From Paeniglutamicibacter gangotriensis Lz1y (GTDB taxonomy: Bacteria > Actinomycetota > Actinomycetes > Actinomycetales > Micrococcaceae), in NCBI RefSeq assembly GCF_000348945.1, contig NZ_AOCK01000006.1:62001-126000 (forward strand): 64,000 bases of DNA. Direction: 5' to 3'. This document shows positions 1 to 8,106 of this stretch, piece after piece. Under the pieces are notes generated by a model. It was not told where the DNA came from and did no database searches. It was given only the letters and a program-made list of their open reading frames with translations. The position numbers were made by a program, and so were the translations under genes. The first letter of the stretch is position 1. Every line of letters begins with the position of its first letter.

Positions 1-658
1 AGAACTTCAGGTTCGTGGGTGGTTCCGTGGCCGACGCCCCGGCCCCGGCCGGGGTGGGGCCCACCGACGACGGAGCCTTGGACAACAGCGGAACGGCACT
101 CAGCACCCGTAGCGACACAACGCCAAGCAGCACCGCGGCCACGGCCCCGACCCCGCTGGCCCCGTGCCATCCGATCCACGCGGCAAGGGCGGGGAAGCCC
201 AAGGATGCCACCAGCTGGCTGACCTGCACCCCCGACTGCTTGATGCCGGTCCAGCCAATGCGCTGCTCCATCGGCACGCGTTCGGCCAGGATCCTGTTGG
301 TCACCCCGTTCGGGAAGGACTGGGCCAGTCCTGCCACACCGGAGGCGACCAAGAGCAGCGGGTAGCCGCCGGGGATCGCGGCGAGCAGCAGGGCCACGGT
401 GGCCAGCGAAAAGACGACTATCAGCAGTCGGCCATCGGGTTGCCGATCGGTGAAGCGACCGAATGCGGCGTTGCCGATGGTCCCGGCACCGAAACAGACG
501 GTGGCCAGCAGCCCGAATTGGGCCTCGGAAATGCCGAGATCGGAAATGACCAGCTCACTGACGGCGCTGAGCCCATAGGTCAGTAGCGGACCGATGCTCA
601 CTGCCCCCAGCAAGATGGCCAGCAGGGAATATCCGGGGCGCCCGGCGCGTGCCGTCAT
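1..658 (-). CDS. MFS transporter, partial (C-terminal end off the window)
   Basis: The reading frame starts at the ATG at 658 and stays open to the window edge, giving 219 residues. It begins MTARAGRPGYSLLAILLGA and shows hydrophobic segments typical of the first five to six transmembrane helices of a major facilitator protein. The loop after helix 2 (GRFTDRQPDGR) matches the MFS signature G-x-x-x-D-R-x-G-R-R loosely. A segment with QSFPNGVTNRILAERVP and GIKQSGVQ resembles the region around helices 4 and 5 of drug or cyanate-type permeases. The substrate cannot be told. The gene is divergent from the decayed genes to its right. Confidence 0.8.
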   Translation of the reverse strand, partial: MTARAGRPGYSLLAILLGAVSIGPLLTYGLSAVSELVISDLGISEAQFGLLATVCFGAGTIGNAAFGRFTDRQPDGRLLIVVFSLATVALLLAAIPGGYPLLLVASGVAGLAQSFPNGVTNRILAERVPMEQRIGWTGIKQSGVQVSQLVASLGFPALAAWIGWHGASGVGAVAAVLLGVVSLRVLSAVPLLSKAPSSVGPTPAGAGASATEPPTNLKF

Positions 659-766
659 CAAGGCGCTCCGCTCATCTCAAGTGCAAGTTTTCGGCGGGAT
701 CATCCCGACCAGATATCAGTGTTTCATACGGCCGCGGGGCCCACCAGCAGGCATGACCACCCTTGA

Positions 767-1496
767 ATGAGATGTGGCGCGGTTCTGCGCCGGTGCCACC
801 ACCAAGGGGCGCGGGCAGTCTTGGCGAGCAAGCCGTTGAAGGAAGATCCGAAGGAAACTGACCCGGTGGTCAGCTCCCCGAAGAGGAGCGCGGTGGGGGT
901 GCCGAGCCTGTTGGCCTCGATCCCGTTGGCGCTAAACGACATGGGTCCGGTGTGGGCAGCCAAGACGCTGCTGCGCATGAACCAGAAGGACGGCTTCGAC
1001 TGCCCGAGCTGTGCCTGGCCGGACCCGCCGCACCGCGAGACGGCCGAATTTTGTGGGAACGGGGCCAAGGCCGTGTCCTGGGAGGCCGATCCGCTGACGG
1101 TGCCCCGCGAATTCTGGGCCGAGAACCCCGTTCCGGAGTTTTGCGCTCCCACGACCAATTCAATACCACCACCTATTCGCTCAACGACAGGTACCGCGGA
1201 GTGCACAAGGGCCGCAACGTGCTCTTTGTGAACGCCGCCGACCTCGCCGCACTGGGCCTGGCCGATGGTTCCTACGCGGATGTGCACTCCGTGGCCCCCG
1301 ACCGGGTGGATCGGGTGCTACGTCGGCTGCGGATCATTTCCTACCCACGGCCGTAGGGTGCACGGCAAGCTATTTTCCCGAAGCAAGAGTGCTGGTTCCC
1401 TTGGATGCAACGACCGAAGGGTCCAACACCCCGGTGTCGAAATCCATCATCGTGGCCGTGTCCGTGTCCGTGGCCCTGGCCCTGGCACCAGCCTGA
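767..1496 (+). pseudogene. Collapsed YdeP/FdhF-type molybdopterin oxidoreductase
   Basis: Three reading frames together spell the two ends of a YdeP-type (FdhF-alpha-like) molybdopterin oxidoreductase, a family normally near 750 residues. From about 830 to 1140 one frame gives the N-terminus, including LLRMNQKDGFDCPSCAWPD and HRETAEFCGNGAKAVSWEA. From about 1141 a second frame gives the C-terminal RSHDQFNTTTYSLNDRYRG. After a one-base shift near 1347 a third frame gives CTASYFPEARVLVPLDATT and runs to the TGA at 1494-1496. The central domains, about 550 residues, are missing, so the molybdenum cofactor site is gone. The calls rest on remembered family motifs, not on an alignment. Confidence 0.75.
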
Positions 1497-1568
1497 GGCA
1501 GGAGCTGGAGGCAGGGAGGGCAGCACAGCGCGAATAACTGCCTGTTGAATACTGCCATCTACGGGGTC

Positions 1569-2656
1569 ATGATGAAACTTGGCTACAAACTTGCCACGGT
1601 TGCCGTCGGAGCCCTGCTCACGGCAACCACTCTCACCGCCTGCGGGTCCAGTGATCCGGAGACGACGAGCAGCGATGGATCGGCCGGCCCGGCCGTGGAG
1701 ATCGGACTGTTGCTCCCCGAAACCAAGACCACCCGTTACGAGCCCTTCGACAGGCCTCTGTTCGAGGCCAAGATGAAGTCGCTGGGCAACTACGACGTCG
1801 CCTATTCCAACGCCGCGCAGGACGCCGCCAAGCAGCAGCAACATGCCGAGTCCGCACTCACCAACGGGGTCAAGGTCCTGGTCCTTGGCCCGGTCAACGC
1901 CCAATCTGCGTCCAGCATCGTGGCCGGCGCCACGGCGCCGGAGGTCCCGGTGATTTCCTATGACCGGCTGGTGGCCGGAACTCCGGATCTGGCCTACTAC
2001 ATCTCCTTCCACAACGAACAAGTCGGGGTGCTGCAGGCCAACGCCCTGATGGACAAGCTCACCAAGGACGGCACCAAGGATCCTTCGATCCTGATGGTCA
2101 ACGGCTCGTCCGCCGACGGCAATGCGGTGCTCTTCACGAAGGGCGCCCACTCGGTGTTCGACAAGTCGGAGGTGAAGATCCTGGCCAAATACGACACCCC
2201 GGACTGGTCGCCAGATAAGGCGCAGGAATGGGTTGCCGGGCAAGTCACCCAGCACACAGGCCGATCGACGCGGTCTACGCAGCCAATGACGGCACCGCCG
2301 GCGGTGCAGTGGCAGCACTAAAGGCAGCCAACGTCGAACCGTGGCCGGTCATCATCGGGCAGGATGCAGAACTCACCGGCATCCAGCGGATCGTGTCCGG
2401 GGACCAATTCATGACCATCTACAAGGCCATCAAGACCGAGGCCGAACTGGCAGCAAAGTTCGCCGACCAGCTGGCCAGGGGAGAGAGTCCCACCGACTCC
2501 ACCGACGTGGATGGGGTCCCGACCAAGCTGTTGACCCCGGTGGTCGTCACCAGGGAGAACATTATGGACACCGTGGTGAAGGACGGTTTCTACACGGTGG
2601 AGCAGATCTGTACCGCCGAATACGCCGACGCGTGCGCGGCGGCCGATATCAAGTAG
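1569..2656 (+). pseudogene. Frameshifted sugar (xylose-type) ABC substrate-binding lipoprotein
   Basis: The first frame starts at the tandem ATG codons at 1569/1572 and encodes a signal peptide with lipobox TLTAC, then a periplasmic-binding-protein fold of the XylF/ChvE type (VEIGLLLPETKTTRYE, AQDAAKQQQHAESALTNGV, VPVISYDRLV). Near 2255-2270 the frame shifts by one base. The remainder (IDAVYAANDGTAGGAVAAL through ENIMDTVVKDGFYTVEQIC) continues in a different frame to the TAG at 2654-2656. Summed, the two parts have the full family length of about 360 residues, so a single indel separates them. It is either a young pseudogene or an assembly error. No ATPase gene follows, only a permease scrap. 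Confidence 0.8.
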
Positions 2657-2676
2657 CACCCACGGCCCTTGGCTCC

Positions 2677-2784
2677 GAGTGCAATTGCTCGCTGCGCTAC
2701 ATGATCACCGGTTCGGTGCTGCTGCTCGCGGTCATCATCGATTCCATGTCGCGTCGCTCGCGCCGGGCCGCGGGATGGGCCTGA
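2677..2784 (+). pseudogene. C-terminal scrap of a sugar ABC permease (XylH-like)
   Basis: One frame reads SLRYMITGSVLLLAVIIDSM followed by an Arg-rich tail and a TGA at 2782-2784. This is the usual end of XylH/RbsC-type permeases: a last transmembrane helix preceded by a Y-M/V-I-T-G motif and followed by an S-R-R stretch. The ATPase gene and almost all of the permease that would normally follow the binding-protein gene are absent. The scrap is therefore best read as the right-hand edge of a deletion that removed most of a three-gene importer. It is too short to be certain. Confidence 0.5.
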
Positions 2785-2826
2785 GAGTGACAGGTCGGGT
2801 GCCGGATGCAGCGGTGCTGCTACTGC

Positions 2827-3267
2827 TCAGGTACGTCGCTGAAGCCGGGCCGCCAGGTCTTTGATGCGTGCGTGGATGTCGTCGCGCACCAATTCCATGC
2901 GCTGCCGGCCCTCGATGCCGCGTAGGGAGGGTTCATCGGTTTCCCAGGTTTCCACCCGGACTCCGTCGATCGCCGGCACCTTGGCCTCGGCGCCCAGAAC
3001 CACCACAAGTCCGGCGGCCAGCATACTCTGCCGGGTCAGCATTTTGGGCTTCTGAGCGGTGATGTCAACGCCCAGGTCCAGCAGCACCTCGGCCGAGAGT
3101 GCATTGATGGCCGTGCCCGGCGTGGTCCCGGCCGAGGTGACGGTGACCCGATTGCCGGTTTCGTGTTTCATCAGACCGGCGGCCATCTGTGACTTCCCGC
3201 CGTTCTTGACGCAGACAAAAAGCACTGCTGGCCGGGTGTCGGCCGGCTGGTTCGCATCCACGCTCAC
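2827..3267 (-). CDS. Low-molecular-weight phosphatase/ArsC-like protein with altered P-loop
   Basis: This 146-residue protein has the fold of the low-molecular-weight protein tyrosine phosphatases, from which thioredoxin- and mycothiol-linked arsenate reductases derive. Its P-loop reads CVKNGGKS (Cys19 to Ser26). The CX5R arginine that binds the oxyanion in active enzymes is lysine (Lys25). The later region (VRVETWETDEPSLRGIEGRQ) keeps the position of the general acid loop but differs from the EDP motif of the true ArsC at 4856-5272. The GTG start overlaps the stop of arsR (GTGA, 3264-3267), so the two are translationally coupled. Whether it reduces arsenate, binds it or only senses is unknown. 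Confidence 0.75.
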   Translation of the reverse strand: MSVDANQPADTRPAVLFVCVKNGGKSQMAAGLMKHETGNRVTVTSAGTTPGTAINALSAEVLLDLGVDITAQKPKMLTRQSMLAAGLVVVLGAEAKVPAIDGVRVETWETDEPSLRGIEGRQRMELVRDDIHARIKDLAARLQRRT

Positions 3268-3650
3268 ACCTTTGGGGCCAGGGTTGCGGCCAGCGCGCCC
3301 AAGGCTCCGGGAACCAGCGAGTAATACGCCCAGACACCGCGTTTTTCGCGGTGCAGCAGGCCCGCCTCCACCATGATCTTCAGGTGGTGGGAGACCGTGG
3401 GCTGGCCCAGGTTCAGCGGTTCGGACAGGTCGCAGACGCAGGTCTCGGCCTCCGGGGAGGAAGATACGATCGAGAGGATGCGCAGCCGGTTCGGGTCGGC
3501 CAGCGCCTTGAATCGCAGGGCGAGGGCCTCGGCCTCACCGGCCAACAAGGACTCTTGTCCGTGGGCGGGGACGCAGCACGGAGCTTCCGATCCCTGGTCG
3601 GAAACCGCGGGGGTTTCCTGACGGGTGGGGGTGGCGACCGGTGTGGGCAT
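3264..3650 (-). CDS. arsR: ArsR-family metalloregulatory repressor
   Basis: This 128-residue winged-helix protein has the ArsR core ALADPNRLRILSIV, the metal-binding ETCVCDL motif (Cys71, Cys73) at the start of the DNA-recognition region, and LGQPTVSHHLKIMVEAGLL as recognition helix. The N-terminal tail carries an extra Cys-Cys pair (25-26), which could take part in arsenite or antimonite binding. It is transcribed away from acr3, and the shared region at 3689-3741 holds a promoter and dyads. By family analogy it represses both directions until arsenite releases it. It heads a two-gene unit with the phosphatase-like gene. Confidence 0.9.
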   Translation of the reverse strand: MPTPVATPTRQETPAVSDQGSEAPCCVPAHGQESLLAGEAEALALRFKALADPNRLRILSIVSSSPEAETCVCDLSEPLNLGQPTVSHHLKIMVEAGLLHREKRGVWAYYSLVPGALGALAATLAPKV

Positions 3651-3688
3651 GTGCCGTGCCTCGCTTTCTTGGGGCTCCCGGAGGGGAG

Positions 3689-3741
3689 ATTGACAATCGT
3701 CGATATAGGCAAGGATACTCGATACATCGACACCCGTCGAT
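3689..3741 (+). promoter_or_regulatory. acr3 promoter with overlapping ArsR-type operator dyads
   Basis: A TTGACA box at 3690-3695 and GATACT at 3714-3719, spaced by 18 bases, face acr3. An imperfect inverted repeat, GTCGATAT (3699-3706) and ATACATCGAC (3722-3731), spans the promoter, and a further GTCGAT lies at 3736-3741. The location between divergent arsR and acr3 suggests the operator. The protein-site match is inference. Confidence 0.6.
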
Positions 3742-3767
3742 GCCTAGCCTCCTGGAGTGAACTCGCC

Positions 3768-4859
3768 GTGACATCTCATGCCCCGCCCGCCGATACCCGG
3801 CAGCTGACCGCCAAGCTCTCCACGCTGGACCGCTACCTGGCGATCTGGATCCTGGCGGCCATGGCCCTGGGACTGGCCCTGGGCAGGCTCATTCCCGGAC
3901 TGGGCGCGGCACTGGACTCCATCCAGATCGCCGGAATCTCGCTACCCATCGCGATGGGCCTGCTGGTGATGATGTACCCGGTACTGGCCAAGGTCCGCTA
4001 CAACGAGACCGGCAAGGTGCTCAGCGACAAGAAACTCATGATCACCTCGCTGGTGATCAACTGGGTCCTGGCCCCGGCCTTCATGTTCGTTCTGGCCTGG
4101 ATCTTCCTGGCCGACCTACCCGAATACCGCACCGGACTGATCATCGTCGGGCTCGCCCGCTGTATCGCGATGGTCTTCATCTGGAACGATCTGGCCTGCG
4201 GCGACCGCGAAGCAACGGCCGTGCTGGTCGCCATCAACTCCGTCTTCCAGGTCTTCGCCTTCGGCGCCCTGGGCTGGTTCTACCTGCAGGCCCTGCCGTC
4301 CTGGCTCGGACTGCCCACCACGAGTGCCGAATTCTCGATTCTCACCATCACGCTCTCCGTCCTGGTGTTCCTGGGTATCCCGCTGATCGCCGGGTACCTC
4401 ACCCGCACCCTGGGGGAAAAGACCAGGGGACGCGACTGGTACGAGGATAAGTTCCTGCCCAAGATCGGTCCGTGGGCCCTCTACGGGCTGCTGTTCACCA
4501 TTGTGCTGCTCTTCGCCCTGCAGGGCGATAACATCATTGCCAAGCCGCTGGATGTGGTGAGCATTGCGTTACCGCTGCTGGTCTACTTCCTGGTGACCTT
4601 CGGCGCCTCGATGCTCATCGGACGCGCCCTGCGCATGGGCTATGCCCGCACGACCTCCCTGGCCTTCACCGCGGCCAGCAACAACTTCGAGCTGGCCATC
4701 GCCGTGGCCATCGCCACCTTCGGGGTCACCAGCGGCCAGGCCCTGGCCGGAGTCGTCGGACCGCTCATCGAGGTCCCGCTGCTCGTGGCCCTGGTCTATG
4801 TCGCCCTGTGGTCCCGCAAGTTCTTTCCTTCTATCAACTCCGCAAAGGCCTCCGCATGA
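3768..4859 (+). CDS. acr3: Arsenite efflux transporter, ACR3 family
   Basis: The 363-residue membrane protein exports arsenite (and possibly antimonite) across the plasma membrane. It shows about ten hydrophobic segments and the ACR3 hallmark stretch GLARCIAMVFIWNDLACGD, whose cysteine is the conserved one of this family, plus FTAASNNFELAIAVAIA near the C-terminus. The GTG at 3768 is chosen because a GGAG box sits about ten bases upstream and the length then equals the usual family length. A longer open frame upstream would run into the divergent arsR. The stop overlaps the arsC start (ATGA), so the two are coupled. Confidence 0.93.
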   Translation: MTSHAPPADTRQLTAKLSTLDRYLAIWILAAMALGLALGRLIPGLGAALDSIQIAGISLPIAMGLLVMMYPVLAKVRYNETGKVLSDKKLMITSLVINWVLAPAFMFVLAWIFLADLPEYRTGLIIVGLARCIAMVFIWNDLACGDREATAVLVAINSVFQVFAFGALGWFYLQALPSWLGLPTTSAEFSILTITLSVLVFLGIPLIAGYLTRTLGEKTRGRDWYEDKFLPKIGPWALYGLLFTIVLLFALQGDNIIAKPLDVVSIALPLLVYFLVTFGASMLIGRALRMGYARTTSLAFTAASNNFELAIAVAIATFGVTSGQALAGVVGPLIEVPLLVALVYVALWSRKFFPSINSAKASA

Positions 4860-5272
4860 GCAGTACATCGAAGCCCTCCGTCCTGTTCGTCTGCGTGCAC
4901 AACGCCGGACGCTCGCAAATGGCCGCAGCCTTCCTGAGCAACCTGTCCGCCGGGCAGATCGAAGTCCGCTCCGCCGGCTCACAGCCGGCCGACGCCGTGA
5001 ACCCGGCCGCAGTTGCCGCCATGAACGAGGTAGGCATCGACATGGCGGGTGAAGCCCCCAAGATCCTCACCACCGAAGCGGTGAAGGAATCCGACGTGGT
5101 CATCACCATGGGCTGCGGGGACACCTGCCCGATCTTCCCGGGCAAACGCTACGAGGACTGGGTGCTCGAAGACCCCGCCGGACAAGGTATCGAGGCTGTC
5201 CGTCCGATCCGCGACGAGATCCGCACCCGCATCGAGGCCCTGATCTCCGAACTGCTGCCCGCAACCACGTAA
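4856..5272 (+). CDS. arsC: Arsenate reductase (low-molecular-weight phosphatase fold)
   Basis: This 138-residue enzyme reduces arsenate to arsenite for export by Acr3. The P-loop CVHNAGRS has the nucleophile Cys13 and oxyanion-binding Arg19. ITMGCGDTCP carries Cys87 and Cys91, and VLEDPAG provides the general acid Asp106. The GCGDTCP and EDPAG motifs fit the actinobacterial enzymes that use mycothiol/mycoredoxin or thioredoxin as reductant; which one cannot be settled from sequence. Its ATG overlaps the acr3 stop. Compare the neighbour at 2827-3267, which lacks the P-loop arginine. Confidence 0.93.
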   Translation: MSSTSKPSVLFVCVHNAGRSQMAAAFLSNLSAGQIEVRSAGSQPADAVNPAAVAAMNEVGIDMAGEAPKILTTEAVKESDVVITMGCGDTCPIFPGKRYEDWVLEDPAGQGIEAVRPIRDEIRTRIEALISELLPATT

Positions 5273-5306
5273 CGCACGCCCCGTCGGATCTCAGGAGCTC
5301 AAGAGC

Positions 5307-6749
5307 ATGAACCAGCAGTACCCCGTGATCATCATCGGCGCCGGCCCCATCGGTCTGGCCGCCGCGGCACACCTGATCGAACGTCACCAGGACGTTCGTG
5401 TCCTCGAAGCCGGGCCCAGCGCAGGGGCGGCCATCCAAAACTGGGGGCACATCAAGCTCTTCTCCACCTGGAAATACAACATTGACGCCGCCTCCCGCCG
5501 GCTGCTGGAAACCCCGACAGGCACCTATCCCGGCGATTGGGTGGCACCTCGGGAAACCCGCCTGCCCACCGGCGCCGAGATGGTCACCAACTACCTTGAA
5601 CCGCTGGCAGCCCACCCGGCGCTGGCCCCGAACATCAGCTACGGGCACCGCGTCACGCAGATCACCCGCATCCAGGCAGAGGGCAAGAGCGTGGACAAGA
5701 CCCGCACCCAGGGCCGTGAGGATTCCCTCTTCCTGGTGCGCACACAAACCGCAGCCGGAACCGAGGACCTGCTGGCCCGGGCCGTCATCGACGCCTCCGG
5801 AACCTGGGACACCCCCAACCCGGTGGGTCGCTCCGGCATCGAAGCCATCGGCGAAACCGAGGCCCGCGCCTCCGGATTCATCACCTGCCCGTTGCCCGAT
5901 CCACTGGGAACGGACCGGGAAGCCTTTGCGCGCAAAACGATCCTGGTCCTGGGTGCCGGGCACTCCGCTTCCAACACGCTGATCAGCCTGGGCCGGTTGC
6001 GCCAACAACACCCGGACACCACCATCCTCTGGGGTCTGCGCGGGGAAGCGAACCCGGTGAAGCTCTACGGCGGGGGAGCGGCGGATCAGCTGCCGGCCCG
6101 AGGCCAACTGGGCACCTCGCTGCGTCGTTTCGTCGAAAACTCCGACATCACCATCGTGGAAAACCTCTCGATCAGCGCCCTGGACATCGGCGAGAAGTTG
6201 ACGCTGGACTTGGCCGGGGGCCGCAACCTCGTGGTTGACCTCCTGGTTCCTGCCACCGGATTCCGCCCGGACCTGGCCATGCTCTCCGAGCTGCGCCTGG
6301 ATCTGGATACGATCGTGGAGGCACCCAGCGCGCTGGGCCCGCTGATCGATCCGGAATTCCACAGCTGCGGCACCGTCACCGCCCACGGCGAGTCCGTGCT
6401 GGCGCACCCGGAAGCCGACTTCTACATCGTGGGGATGAAGAGCTACGGCCGCGCGCCGACCTTCCTCATGGCCACCGGCTACGAGCAGGTCCGCTCCATC
6501 GCCGCGTCCCTGGCCGGGGACCGCGCCGCCGCAGAGAATCTTGAACTTCAACTTCCCGAAACCGGGGTGTGCTCCACCGACCTGGGTGGTTCCTGCGATG
6601 CCCCGGCCACCGGGGAACCAGCTGCCGCCTGTGGCACGGAGGAACCCGCAGCCGATTCCTGCTGCGGCACTCCCGTGCCGGTGTCCATCGGATTCGGCAC
6701 CGGAACGCTGCACGGGTTCACCGAACTGGCCCAGGTCCCGGGCCGGTAA
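5307..6749 (+). CDS. arsO: ArsO-like flavin-dependent oxidoreductase
   Basis: The 480-residue protein has an FAD-binding Rossmann motif at the N-terminus (IIIGAGPIG), a second dinucleotide motif in the middle (VLVLGAGHSAS) and an ATG motif near the end (FLMATGYEQV), the layout of class B flavoprotein monooxygenases and pyridine nucleotide oxidoreductases. The same type of gene is found in actinobacterial ars operons under the name arsO. Its substrate, thought to be an organic or trivalent arsenical, is not established by the sequence. The last 60 residues contain five cysteines in a Gly/Pro/Ala-rich tail (VCSTDL, SCDAP, ACGTEE, SCCGTP) that could bind arsenite. It follows arsC by 34 bases. 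Confidence 0.75.
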   Translation: MNQQYPVIIIGAGPIGLAAAAHLIERHQDVRVLEAGPSAGAAIQNWGHIKLFSTWKYNIDAASRRLLETPTGTYPGDWVAPRETRLPTGAEMVTNYLEPLAAHPALAPNISYGHRVTQITRIQAEGKSVDKTRTQGREDSLFLVRTQTAAGTEDLLARAVIDASGTWDTPNPVGRSGIEAIGETEARASGFITCPLPDPLGTDREAFARKTILVLGAGHSASNTLISLGRLRQQHPDTTILWGLRGEANPVKLYGGGAADQLPARGQLGTSLRRFVENSDITIVENLSISALDIGEKLTLDLAGGRNLVVDLLVPATGFRPDLAMLSELRLDLDTIVEAPSALGPLIDPEFHSCGTVTAHGESVLAHPEADFYIVGMKSYGRAPTFLMATGYEQVRSIAASLAGDRAAAENLELQLPETGVCSTDLGGSCDAPATGEPAAACGTEEPAADSCCGTPVPVSIGFGTGTLHGFTELAQVPGR

Positions 6750-6865
6750 CACCCTCCGATGCGGTGCCCGGGCCGGGGTCGCGCTATGGTCGGTAAGGTA
6801 AAAAATTCGTAGCTGCGCTCGTGCTGGCACCGGCATGCACGCAGTACACCCAGGAGGAACGCCCC

Positions 6866-8020
6866 GTGTCAGTTCAGGCGAAGCAGCATCTTCAGCACCG
6901 TTTGGCGGCACCGAGAACTGTGCGCCGGTCCGTGGCCATGGCGCTCGGTGCGGGCCTGTTGCTCACCGGGTGCGGGGCCGACTACCCGCTGGGCGAGGCC
7001 CAGCGGCAGGCGGCCGAGAACAACACCTCGAAGCTTTCGGGCACCGTCACCGGCGGAGGCTCCAGCGCACAGAACTCCGCGATGAACGCCTGGATCGGCG
7101 GATTTGCCACCATGAACCCCAAGGTGCAGGTGCAATACGCCTCGGTTGGTTCCGGGGCCGGGCGTGCCGGTCTGCTGGCCGGTGCCACCACCTTCGCCGG
7201 CTCCGATGCTTACCTCAAGGAATCCGAGGTCGCCGATTCGCAGGAAACTTGCGGACCGGCCGGGGCCATCAACATCCCCACCTATATCTCCCCGATTTCC
7301 GTCGCGTTCAACCTGCCGGGCATCAAGGAGCTGACCTTTGACGCTCAGACCCTCGCGCAGATCTTCAGCGGCACCATCACCTCCTGGCAAGACCCAGCCA
7401 TCAAGGCACTGAACCCGGATACCAACATCCCCGATGTCCCGATGACCGCCGTGGCCCGCTCGGATGACTCGGGCACCACGGAGAACTTCACCGACTACCT
7501 GCACGCAGCGGCGCCCCAAGACTGGAAGCACGATCCTTCCGGGTCCTGGCCCGGCGGGCTGGGCAGCGAACAGGCTCAGGGCAACTCCGGGGTGGTGACC
7601 ACCGTGGCCCGCACCCCCGGGGCACTGACCTACGCCGATGACTCACTGGTTGATGAATCGCTGGGCAAGGCCAAGCTGCGCGTGGGCGAAACGGACGTGG
7701 CGGTCAGCGGTGAATCGGCGGCCCTCGCCGTGACAGCCTCGCAGCGGGCCCCGGGCCGCGGAGGGCACGATATTGCCTTGGATCTGGACCGCAAGACCAC
7801 CAAGGCGGGGGCCTACCCGCTGGTGCTGGTCTCTTACTTCATCGTCTGCAGCAGCTACTCCGATCCGAACACCGTGGAACTGATCAAGGCCTTCGGGAAC
7901 TACATCGTCAGCGACGAGGGCCAACAGGTAGCAGCGGACTCGGCCAAGAGCGCTCCGATGCCCACCGAGCTTGCCGTCGAGGCTGCCGCGGCCATCGAAT
8001 CGATCACCTTGCGGCACTAG
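6866..8020 (+). CDS. pstS: PstS-type phosphate (oxyanion)-binding lipoprotein
   Basis: The 384-residue protein has a lipobox (LLLTGCG) after a basic N-terminus and the PstS fold signatures: GTVTGGGSSAQNSAMNAWI, the FAGSDAYL and ARSDDSGTTENFTDYL phosphate-ligand loops and SWPGGLG. It would bind phosphate outside the membrane for the PstCAB transporter, but no pstC, pstA or pstB follows. The GTG at 6866 has an AGGAGG box nine bases upstream and gives a normal lipoprotein signal; an in-frame ATG at 6821 has none. As the last gene of the ars locus it may supply phosphate selectively when arsenate is present. That is an inference from position. Confidence 0.85.
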   Translation: MSVQAKQHLQHRLAAPRTVRRSVAMALGAGLLLTGCGADYPLGEAQRQAAENNTSKLSGTVTGGGSSAQNSAMNAWIGGFATMNPKVQVQYASVGSGAGRAGLLAGATTFAGSDAYLKESEVADSQETCGPAGAINIPTYISPISVAFNLPGIKELTFDAQTLAQIFSGTITSWQDPAIKALNPDTNIPDVPMTAVARSDDSGTTENFTDYLHAAAPQDWKHDPSGSWPGGLGSEQAQGNSGVVTTVARTPGALTYADDSLVDESLGKAKLRVGETDVAVSGESAALAVTASQRAPGRGGHDIALDLDRKTTKAGAYPLVLVSYFIVCSSYSDPNTVELIKAFGNYIVSDEGQQVAADSAKSAPMPTELAVEAAAAIESITLRH

Positions 8021-8043
8021 CCCGGCGGTACGGCGCGCGAAAA

Positions 8044-8084
8044 ACGGGAGCGGTGCACCTGGTTTCTAGGTGGACCGCTCCCGT
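8044..8084. terminator. Bidirectional hairpin between pstS and the CorC pair
   Basis: An 11-base stem (ACGGGAGCGGT at 8044-8054 and its complement at 8074-8084) with further pairing inside lies between two convergent genes. A-rich bases on the left and a short T/C run on the right suit termination in both directions. Confidence 0.75.
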
Positions 8085-8106
8085 TCCCTAGGCGGAGGTG
8101 GCGTCC

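Noticed and set aside
3351-3767. Extended start for acr3, 139 codons longer
   Set aside because: The extension runs opposite to arsR and through the shared operator, and gives no membrane-protein-like residues.
5103-6911. 602-codon minus-strand open frame opposite the ArsO-like gene
   Set aside because: It lies antisense to a gene with clear FAD and NADPH motifs, is dominated by Gly/Arg/Asp as expected for a shadow frame in GC-rich DNA, and resembles no family.
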